Source of the DNA: CAVQMC01 sp963713505 | GTDB lineage: Bacteria > Bacteroidota > Ignavibacteria > Ignavibacteriales > Ignavibacteriaceae | DNA length: 64,000 nt | Direction of reading: 5' to 3' | NCBI GenBank assembly: GCA_963713505.1 | Contig: CAVQMC010000020.1 | Span: forward strand, 248,001 to 312,000 | Shown here: positions 57,275-64,000 of the stretch, piece by piece | How the letters are laid out: the number at the start of each line of letters is the position of its first letter | Numbering within the stretch: position 1 is the first letter of the stretch | Notes under the pieces: generated by a model | The model's database searches: none | Told to the model about the DNA's origin: nothing | What the model saw: only the letters and a program-made list of their open reading frames with translations | Position numbers and translations under genes: made by a program

Positions 57275-58458
57275 TATTTCTTTAACTCGTAAAATGATTC
57301 ATCCAGGCTTTTAATAAAATGATCGATCTGTTCCTTATTTACAATTAAAGGAGGAAGCAGTCTTAAAACATTTTGATTTGTACAATTTATTAAAATTCCT
57401 TTATCCCGCATTATCTTTACAATTTCATTTCCTTCATAAAATAATTCAACTCCAACCATAAAACCCATTCCTCTTACCTCTTTAATATCTTTTAATTTTT
57501 TCGACTGCAGATCTTTTAAGCTTTCAATTAAATAAATTCCAAGCTGATTTACTTTTTCCATTAATCCATTTTCAAAGACCTCTTCAAGGACCACTTTTCC
57601 GGCAGCACAACAGACGGGATTTCCGCCGAAAGTTGTACCATGATTTCCGTAAGTAAAAACATCATCAAATTTTTTGGAAGTTAAAATAGCTCCTAAAGGA
57701 AGTCCGCCGCCTATAGCTTTTGCGGAAACAATAATATCCGGTTCAAATTTATAATGATTATGAGAAAAAGGTTTGCCTGTCCTTCCTATTCCGCATTGGA
57801 TGGAATCGGAAACCACGTAGAAATTATATTTGTTTCTTAGTTCATCCAATTTATTCACAAATTCCTTCGAAACTACATTAATGCCGCCTTCACCCTGTAT
57901 AAATTCAAGAAAAACCGCTGCTGTATTTTCATCTACTTTGGAAGTTAAATCTTTTAAATCATTAAAATTTATTTTGTAAATATTATCTAATAAAGGTTCA
58001 AAACCTTTTCTATATTTTTCCCTGGCAGTTAAAGACAATGCTCCGTATGTTCTTCCGTGAAACGAGTTTGTTAATGAAAATATTTTCTTTTTAGGGCCGA
58101 TACTTTTCCTAATTATTTTAATTGCACCTTCAACCGCTTCCGTTCCACTGTTTGTTAAAAATGCTTTAGACATTCCGGAATGTTTTAATAGAAGATCGGT
58201 AAATTCAATTTGAATATCTGTTATATAATTATTTGAAAGATGAGCAAATTTTCCGATTTGTGAACTTACTGCAGAAACAATTTTGGGATGAGCATAACCA
58301 AGAGCATTCACTGCTAATCCGGAAAAGAAATCCAAATATCTTTTACCGGATTTATCAATCAAATATACTCCCTCCCCTTTTTCTATTTCAATTGGAATTC
58401 TTTTATATGTATGAAGAAATAATTCATTTTCTTTTTTTAGTAGAGTTTCCGTATTCAT
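57274..58458 (-). CDS. argD: Acetylornithine/class III aminotransferase
   Basis: 394-aa PLP-dependent transaminase. GLAVNALGYAHPKIVSAV, LTNSGTEAVEGAIK, FHGRTYGALSLT and the PLP-Lys in SAKAIGGGLPLGA are the class III signature; length and N-terminal pattern fit acetylornithine or succinyldiaminopimelate transaminase. Ornithine aminotransferase is possible. Abuts nadB. Confidence 0.9.
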   Translation of the reverse strand: MNTETLLKKENELFLHTYKRIPIEIEKGEGVYLIDKSGKRYLDFFSGLAVNALGYAHPKIVSAVSSQIGKFAHLSNNYITDIQIEFTDLLLKHSGMSKAFLTNSGTEAVEGAIKIIRKSIGPKKKIFSLTNSFHGRTYGALSLTAREKYRKGFEPLLDNIYKINFNDLKDLTSKVDENTAAVFLEFIQGEGGINVVSKEFVNKLDELRNKYNFYVVSDSIQCGIGRTGKPFSHNHYKFEPDIIVSAKAIGGGLPLGAILTSKKFDDVFTYGNHGTTFGGNPVCCAAGKVVLEEVFENGLMEKVNQLGIYLIESLKDLQSKKLKDIKEVRGMGFMVGVELFYEGNEIVKIMRDKGILINCTNQNVLRLLPPLIVNKEQIDHFIKSLDESFYELKK

Positions 58459-58462
58459 ATAA

Positions 58463-59170
58463 TTAGTTGAATAAGTGTTTTGATAAAAAATAAATTAAAT
58501 AATAAAGTCCAATATTAAAAACAAAAGTTGCTGCAATTGCATTAATAATATTTTTTGTCTGAGAAAAAAATGCAAGTACATTCAAAAATATAGACCAGAG
58601 AATTATTAATCCTTCAAAAATTAATAGTAAAAATGCCACTGTGTTTTTTAATACAAAAGGAGATGGATTATTTGAAAATAAGTTTCCTCCGAAAACAATA
58701 AATTCAATCGGAAGTAAAATTAGTAATGCAAAAATCTGCGGAATAAATGAATATTCGATTATAGCAAAATAATCTTTTATCCTGGTTTCTAGTCCAAATG
58801 ATTTATTTAAAATCTTTAATATTAAAGAAAAACCAAAAACGAATAATGTAATTGTTCCGGCAATAATTATAAAATTTAATATAAAAATATTCCAGCTTCC
58901 TTCGCTTTTATTTAAAGCAAGTGAAGCGAATCTTGAATCTATAAAAAATTTAAAGGAAGAAAGTAATATTATAAAGCTTAAGAAATTTTTGTGTTCGGAT
59001 AAAATAATTTGTCTAAATGCAGTTAAAGGACTGTCGATTAATCTTGCCAAAATAAACCCGAGGTCAATATTAGCGATTCTTTCTCTTAAATATGCTTTAC
59101 AATTTTGACATGTTGTTGAGTAGAAAGGATTTTCTGTACCGCAGCTTTTACATACGGTTGTATTTTTCAT
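58463..59170 (-). CDS. Yip1-like membrane protein with N-terminal zinc ribbon
   Basis: 235 aa. Start CKSCGTENPFYSTTCQNCKAYL is a four-Cys zinc ribbon; about five membrane helices follow (70-230), as in YIP1 domain proteins. Probably in the inner membrane with the ribbon in the cytoplasm. Function unknown. Confidence 0.8.
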   Translation of the reverse strand: MKNTTVCKSCGTENPFYSTTCQNCKAYLRERIANIDLGFILARLIDSPLTAFRQIILSEHKNFLSFIILLSSFKFFIDSRFASLALNKSEGSWNIFILNFIIIAGTITLFVFGFSLILKILNKSFGLETRIKDYFAIIEYSFIPQIFALLILLPIEFIVFGGNLFSNNPSPFVLKNTVAFLLLIFEGLIILWSIFLNVLAFFSQTKNIINAIAATFVFNIGLYYLIYFLSKHLFN

Positions 59171-59195
59171 AATGAAAATAATCCTTTCGATTTTA

Positions 59196-59720
59196 TTAGA
59201 ATTTAATTCTTAAACTCAACATAGGAGAATTTATTTGGTTATTTGGCTGAACGGTAAAATCAAAAAGCTGTGCATCAACATAAGCATCAACCATGTTTAA
59301 CAAATAAGCTAATCCAAGATAAATAGAGAAAAGATCGCGCTGATCTCTATAGAAATTCCTTTGCCGCTGATAAATACCGATTTGAGGATTTTTTATATAC
59401 AAATCTTTATAATATTTATAATCTTTATTATAGTAAATCCAGCCGTAAACAAGTGCAGCACCAATTCCCCAAATAACTGGAGCTTTTAAATAAGATTCGT
59501 TATAGATTTGTCCCCATCCTGGAATAACTGCGCTTCTTAAAACTGCTCCCCATGGAGATTTCTGCATAACAAATACACTATCGTTTGGATTTTGATTTTC
59601 CCGGAGAGAATCCTGCTGGGCAAAGCTTACCGAATACAGGATTAAAATTAGAAAAATTAATTTAGCTATATGATTTATCAATGATTTCAAAAAGTTCAAA
59701 CAGCCGTTCCAATTCTTCAT
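59196..59720 (-). CDS. DUF5683 domain protein
   Basis: 174 aa from ATG 59720; it overlaps the parB end by 59 bases, so a downstream start such as TTG 59681 is possible. Signal helix then SFAQ. The signature KSPWGAVLRSAVIPGWGQIYNESYLKAPV is the DUF5683 core. In Bacteroidetes this gene follows parB, as here. Confidence 0.85.
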   Translation of the reverse strand: MKNWNGCLNFLKSLINHIAKLIFLILILYSVSFAQQDSLRENQNPNDSVFVMQKSPWGAVLRSAVIPGWGQIYNESYLKAPVIWGIGAALVYGWIYYNKDYKYYKDLYIKNPQIGIYQRQRNFYRDQRDLFSIYLGLAYLLNMVDAYVDAQLFDFTVQPNNQINSPMLSLRIKF

Positions 59721-60603
59721 TTGAATAAAATTCTATTGTGATTTCTCCGCTGCCGTCTTGTTTTTGTTTACAAATTACTTTTGTTCCGAATGTTTTTCTC
59801 AACTTATCTTCAATATCAGATAATCCTGCATTATAAGCAGTAGACTTTTGAGAAAACGAGACTTTTGGTTTTCCGGCCGGTCTTGTTAAAAGTTTTTTAA
59901 CTAATTGTTCAACTTTACGAACACTTAAATTGCCATCTTTGATTTTACTTAAAGCTAAAAGCTGTAATTCTTCAGTAGGTAAATTAATTAATGCCCGCGC
60001 ATGACCGGAACTAATTTCTTCTTTAACCAGGCATTGCTGAATTTCTTTTGGTAACTTTAATAATCTTATTGAATTTGCAATTGTTGATCTATCTTTTCCA
60101 ACTTTATCCGCAATTTGTTCCTGAGTTAAATGGCATTCTTCCATCAGCCTTTTATAAGCTGAACCGATTTCAATAGGATTAAGTCTTTCTCTTTGAATAT
60201 TTTCTATCAATGCCAAAGCAAGCATTGTTTCATCGGAATCAACATTAATAATATAAGCCGGTATGTCTTTGTAACCGATTTCTTTACAAGCTTTTAATCT
60301 TCTTTCACCGGAAATAAGTTCATAAGAATTATTTTCTTTTCTTCTTACTGTAATGGGCTGAATCAAACCATTTGATAAAATGGATTTTTTTAATTCTTCC
60401 AGAGCTTCCGGTTCAAAATGAGTTCTAGGCTGATAAGGATTTGGTGTAATATTTTCAACAGAAATTTTGGCTAAAATATCTACTTCATTTCCATTATCTT
60501 TTTTAAGATTGGAATAATCTGTGTTCGATTCATCTTTATCATAAGTATTTGGTCTGATTAAAGCATCAAGACCTCTTCCTAAACTTGCTTTTACCTTGCT
60601 CAT
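59662..60603 (-). CDS. parB: Chromosome-partitioning protein ParB
   Basis: CTP-dependent DNA clamp that binds parS. 313 aa: N-terminal ParB/Srx domain (ITPNPYQPRTHFEPEALEELKKSI, then ELISGERRLKACKEIG with the CTP-binding GERR), HTH (LTQEQIADKVGKDRSTIANSIRLLKL) and C-terminal dimer domain. No consensus parS is seen in the window by eye. Overlaps parA by 4 bases. Confidence 0.96.
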   Translation of the reverse strand: MSKVKASLGRGLDALIRPNTYDKDESNTDYSNLKKDNGNEVDILAKISVENITPNPYQPRTHFEPEALEELKKSILSNGLIQPITVRRKENNSYELISGERRLKACKEIGYKDIPAYIINVDSDETMLALALIENIQRERLNPIEIGSAYKRLMEECHLTQEQIADKVGKDRSTIANSIRLLKLPKEIQQCLVKEEISSGHARALINLPTEELQLLALSKIKDGNLSVRKVEQLVKKLLTRPAGKPKVSFSQKSTAYNAGLSDIEDKLRKTFGTKVICKQKQDGSGEITIEFYSNEELERLFELFEIIDKSYS

Positions 60604-61382
60604 ATTTTGTTATTTAAATTAGTTGATTTATTTCTTTCAATAAGTTCGGAAGCTAATGCCATATAATTTTTCGCACCGGAAGAAATTGCATCATAAAGTA
60701 TTATAGGCTTTCCGTAACTAGGCGATTCGGAAATACGCACATTTCTATGTATAATAGTATTAAAAACCTTTTCTCCGAAATATTTTTTGACTTCATCGGC
60801 AACTTGATGCGATAATCTTAATCTAGTATCAAACATTGTCAGCAAAACACCTTCAATAGCAAGGTTTTTATTAAAATGCTGTTTAACAATATTTATCGTA
60901 TTTAATAATTGTCCCAATCCTTCTAAAGCAAAATATTCGCATTGAACAGGTATCAAAACCGAATCAGCAGCAGTAAGTGCATTTAATGTAAGCAGACCTA
61001 AAGAAGGCGGACAATCTATTAAAATATAATCGTATTTACTCTTTATTTTTTCAATCGAATTTTTTAAAAGAGCTTCTCTGTTATCTGCATCTACCATTTC
61101 TATTTCTGCACCGACTAAATTTATATTTGACGGAAGCAGATCTAAAAACGGCATATACGTACCGACAATTATTTCATCTATTTCTTTCGAACCTATCAGA
61201 ACTTCGTAAACTGAAGGAGTATGATTATTTACACTTAATCCGGATGAAGAGTTTGACTGCGGATCAATATCAATTAAAAGAGTTTTCTTTTCCGCAGCAG
61301 CCAATAATGCAGAAACATTTATTGCTGTAGTTGTTTTACCAACCCCTCCTTTTTGGTTTGAAATCGAAATTACTTTTCCCAT
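60600..61382 (-). CDS. parA: Chromosome-partitioning ATPase ParA (Soj)
   Basis: 260-aa deviant-Walker ATPase. KGGVGKTT (11-18), DIDPQSNSSSG and LIDCPPSLGLLTLNAL are intact. Works with ParB in origin segregation. Housekeeping, chromosome-type. No repA or plasmid genes nearby. Confidence 0.96.
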   Translation of the reverse strand: MGKVISISNQKGGVGKTTTAINVSALLAAAEKKTLLIDIDPQSNSSSGLSVNNHTPSVYEVLIGSKEIDEIIVGTYMPFLDLLPSNINLVGAEIEMVDADNREALLKNSIEKIKSKYDYILIDCPPSLGLLTLNALTAADSVLIPVQCEYFALEGLGQLLNTINIVKQHFNKNLAIEGVLLTMFDTRLRLSHQVADEVKKYFGEKVFNTIIHRNVRISESPSYGKPIILYDAISSGAKNYMALASELIERNKSTNLNNKI

Positions 61383-61836
61383 TAATTCCTAATCTGTTGT
61401 ATAAATGAGAATTTGAACGTCACAAAAATATACTAATATTATTAATTAGAAGGTAGAAATTAAAATATTTTCGGATAAGTTAAAAGAAATAAAAAAATCT
61501 GAATCTATTTAACAAGCTTAATTAGTTAATTTTAAATAACTCTTTTATGTACTTTTCTCAGCATAAGAAAAGTATTAACCTGCCGTGTAGGCAAGAAAAA
61601 ATATGCACTGAAAATGAATTGCGGAAATTCCATTCCTTCGGAGTTCCGGCTAACATAAATCCATTTTTTTTAGAATGATTACACGCCTTCGAAGTTAGAG
61701 ACTGCAATTGCCTTTTAACATAAATATTTTTTATAAAAAGCCGGAACAGCTGATATTATTATAAAAAATTAAATGCCTAATAAAATAATAAATACCGATG
61801 AGATGACATATTTAATAAATTATCTTTAATTAAACA
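61383..61836. other. 454-base gap with two hairpins
   Basis: No gene supported. It contains a perfect 9-bp hairpin (TACTTTTCT 61550-61558 with AGAAAAGTA 61566-61574) and, directly after, the 14-mer CTGCCGTGTAGGCA (61580-61593), which matches the stem of type I-F CRISPR repeats. The remainder shows nothing structured. It could carry a small RNA. Confidence 0.45.
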
Positions 61837-62515
61837 TTATAAACTAATTTCTTCTCCGTATTCCATTACTCTGCATTTTTTCCCTTTAGCTTCAACTTTC
61901 TTTTTGAATTCATTCGGATCAGCTTTTATTACCGGGAAAGTATTGTAGTGAATTGGAATTGCAACTTTGGGATTTGCTAATTCTACAGCTTTAACCGCAT
62001 CAGTAATTCCCATTGTAAAATTATCACCAATCGGTAAAATCATATAGTCAATCGGGAGTCATTTCACCGATTAATTTCATGTCATAAAATAATCCGGTAT
62101 CTCCTGTATGATATACATTTTTATTGTCGATTGTAAAAATTACTCCTGCAGGTTCGCCGGCATATTTTCCATCAGGAGTTTGAGATCCATGATGTGCAAT
62201 TGTGAATTTTACTCTTCCAAAATCAAAATCGTAACCGCCTCCAATATGCATATTATGAGCTTCGAAACCTTTATCGGCACAATAATTAGCAAGCTCATTC
62301 ACACAAATAAAAGTTGGTTTGCATCTTTTTGCAATTTTAAATGCATCTCCGATATGATCTCCGTGTGCATGTGTTAAAACAATATAATCAGGACTTAATT
62401 CATCAGATTTAACAGGTGAATTAGGATTATCATCTAAAAAAGGATCGATTAATATTTTCTTACCGTTATCAGATGTAATTAAAAATGATGAGTGTGCAAA
62501 ATATCTTAATTTCAT
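61837..62515 (-). CDS. UPF0173 MBL-fold metal-dependent hydrolase, one apparent frameshift
   Basis: About 225 aa when repaired. MKLRYFAHSSFLI start and HAHGDHIGDAFKIA metal motif identify UPF0173 (YtkL-like). The break is a three-G run at 62054-62056; removing one base joins GEMTP to IDYMILPIGDNFTMG, and IPIHYNTFPVI completes the metal set. Probably a functional gene. AGGAGG precedes the start. Confidence 0.87.
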
Positions 62516-62551
62516 AATATCCTCCTAAAATTTTATTCAGAATATTCTGTG

Positions 62552-63019
62552 TTATTTCAATTTGACAATTTTTTTGAACTCTTTTAGTTCATCACTTTTT
62601 AAAAAAGATTCTAATTTTACTTTTAATTCTGTATTAAGATTAATTCTTTTATTGCTAAAACTTCCCAATATTTTATCCGGAACTTCCAGATTATTTTCAG
62701 CAACTAAAGAATTTATATTTTGATTCATTACATCAAGATCCCTAATAATTCCGGATAAATCCTGCATTTCTTCTACTAATTTATAAAATACCATAAATTT
62801 TTTTTTATCAAAGCATACAGCAAATATTTCCATGTTGTACCGAACACGTCTCAAAGCAATTCTAACCGAATGAAGCTTTTCGATTGATTCTTCTTTTAAA
62901 TAATTTTTAATTGATTTATTGAGAACATTTAATCTGTAATTAAGAACAATTTTTCCTGCTCTTGTTAATTTAGTTTGATTAGATAATCCTTTGATTTTAA
63001 ATTTTTTATATCCGGCCAT
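62552..63019 (-). CDS. CHAD domain protein
   Basis: 155 aa, helical. KLHSVRIALRRVRYNMEIF is the CHAD signature of conserved His and Arg residues; CHAD domains bind polyphosphate. No CYTH domain is fused. Begins 4 bases after the glycosyltransferase frame ends. Confidence 0.85.
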   Translation of the reverse strand: MAGYKKFKIKGLSNQTKLTRAGKIVLNYRLNVLNKSIKNYLKEESIEKLHSVRIALRRVRYNMEIFAVCFDKKKFMVFYKLVEEMQDLSGIIRDLDVMNQNINSLVAENNLEVPDKILGSFSNKRINLNTELKVKLESFLKSDELKEFKKIVKLK

Positions 63020-63023
63020 ATTT

Positions 63024-63696
63024 TTATATAAATAAAATTTTAATAAATCCTATTATAGTTTTTATTGATTTCATTTTACTTTTTTCATTGCTGTAAATTG
63101 TCGGGAATTTCTTTAAATCCAATTGCATAATTATTTCTTGCTGACAAGAATTATCATTTCACTTTCGGCTTCATATCCATTTGAAGAAGGAAGAATATTT
63201 TTTAGAATGTTTCCTTTAAAAGCTCTGAATCCGCATTGGCTGTCGAGAATTTTAAGTTTTAGTTTTTTTAGATAATAAAAATGATGTTATTTTATTACTT
63301 AAAATCCTGTGAAACGGCATGGATTTTAAGTTATTCAGCCTGTTGCCGATTACAATATCAAAATTATCTAAATAGGAAATTAACGAAAGGAATTGATTCA
63401 GGTTTATGCTGAAGATCAGCATCAAGAGTAATAATTGTTTGAAAACCGCGTTTTATGCATTCTTCCAATCCCCTTTTTAATGAAAAACCTTTTCCGAAAT
63501 TTTTTTCATTATGAATTAATATTACTCTTTCATCTTTACGTACTTTAGTTTCCGATAAGTCAGTTGAACCATCATTAACAGCTATTATATAATCTGTATA
63601 CTTAAGCGTCTCATCAATTATTTTGTCGATTGTATTAAATTCATTATAAAAAGGAATTACAGCACAAATTTTATTTACCTTTGAAGTATTGTTCAA
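63024..63696 (-). pseudogene. Family 2 glycosyltransferase (polyprenyl-phosphate type), about four frameshifts
   Basis: First 110 aa intact from TTG 63696: KICAVIPFYNEFNTIDKII, NDGSTD, GKGFSLKRGLEECI, LDADLQHKPE are the GT2/DPM1-type core. Then frames switch: FLISYLDNFDIVIGNRLNNLKSMPFHRILSNKI, KILDSQCGFRAFKG, IGFKEIP, TIYSNEKSKM..FIKILFI to TAA 63024. Sense is intact between indels. Overlaps the DacA stop by 26 bases. Confidence 0.78.
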
Positions 63697-64000
63697 AGAA
63701 TCCTTTCCAACCTTTCACTGTAGGCGATTCAAATGCACTGGCAATTCTTTTTTGAAGAGCGTCTTTAGATAAACCTTTTGTTAGCTGCCCGTTTTCAGCA
63801 ACCGAAATTCCTCCGGTTTCTTCAGAAACTATTACGGAAATTACATCGGCTTGTTCGGAAATTCCAAGACCGGCGCGATGTCTCATTCCTAAAGTTTCTC
63901 CGTCGACAGTTGTGGTTGTGGATAAAGGCAAAGTGCATCTTGCGGCTTCTATCGTATTGTTATTTACAATTACTGCTCCGTCATGAAGCGGAGACCTCGG
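63671..64000 (-). CDS. dacA: Diadenylate cyclase CdaA/DacA-like, C-terminal part
   Basis: Makes cyclic di-AMP from two ATP. The start lies beyond the window; the frame is open to base 64000. SPLHDGAVIV and RHRAGLGISEQADVISVIVSEETGGISV are the DisA_N (DAC) motifs DGA and RHR. It would be membrane-tied in CdaA form; helices are not in view. Followed by a glycosyltransferase and CHAD protein. Confidence 0.92.
   Translation of the reverse strand, partial: PRSPLHDGAVIVNNNTIEAARCTLPLSTTTTVDGETLGMRHRAGLGISEQADVISVIVSEETGGISVAENGQLTKGLSKDALQKRIASAFESPTVKGWKGFFEQYFKGK

Noticed and set aside
61580..61593. CRISPR array
   Set aside because: Only one copy of the repeat-like core, no second repeat at spacer distance and no cas gene.
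60600..61836. Replication origin near parA/parB
   Set aside because: No DnaA boxes, dnaA, or parS consensus seen by eye; gap lacks AT-rich repeats with DnaA sites.

Overview
The window is an AT-rich, gene-dense bacterial chromosome segment with very short intergenic gaps. The best reading is a member of the Ignavibacteria or a close relative in the Bacteroidota/Chlorobi (FCB) group. Evidence is a subtilase with a type IX secretion (PorSS) C-terminal sorting domain, two DUF3857/transglutaminase proteins, the order parA-parB-DUF5683, a YbeY whose third metal ligand is Asp, many secreted beta-barrel proteins, and frequent TTG/GTG starts. This placement is inferred from gene families; no 16S gene is present. 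Two TTGACA/TAnnTT promoters suggest ordinary sigma-70 recognition.

Layout. Positions 1-16454 (+ strand) form a housekeeping run: dacB end, lysS, a glycosyltransferase, a Wzi-like outer-membrane protein, a C-terminal processing protease, a DUF3108 protein, gamma-carbonic anhydrase, MBL hydrolase, ybeY, a Smg/DUF494 protein, topA (heavily frameshifted), a XerC/D recombinase, hpf, hprK, an M23 peptidase, a small acidic protein with a terminator, and holB. Positions 16590-20826 (+) hold thiolase, 3-hydroxybutyryl-CoA dehydrogenase and a ClC-CBS-RCK_C chloride transporter. Positions 20889-39194 are mostly on the minus strand: lipid kinase, ftsY, pgsA, the 1417-aa subtilase, purF, DinB-like protein, FAD monooxygenase, M50 protease, lipoprotein, two tandem DUF3857 proteins and a LytTR regulator. 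Positions 39407-41398 (+) hold a porin-like protein and the ammonium transporter. Positions 43236-47412 (+) are a nitric-oxide module: a Crp/Fnr regulator, a palindromic operator, DUF2249, a small four-helix haem-copper-like protein, a cupin and a quinol-type NO reductase. Positions 47541-50000 are a decayed stretch with a serpin remnant, a damaged MBL gene and an FN3 fragment. Positions 50038-64000 hold small proteins, an outer-membrane protein, tRNA-Pro(GGG), a MerR regulator, HAD, aroQ, a GppA-like phosphatase, nadB, argD, parA/parB, a UPF0173 MBL protein, a CHAD protein, a glycosyltransferase and the end of a CdaA-type diadenylate cyclase.

The most striking property is the indel load. About 26 single-base frameshifts fall in about 13 reading frames (topA, purF, a Crp/Fnr gene, the GppA-like gene, both DUF3857 genes and others), while the protein sense on both sides stays intact. 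Several are an extra base in a three-base G/C run. I read most of these as sequence or assembly error rather than gene death. The serpin remnant is a real pseudogene, because it has an internal deletion and a nonsense codon. The best candidates for new biology are the NO module and its accessory proteins, and the LytTR regulator with a degenerate receiver.
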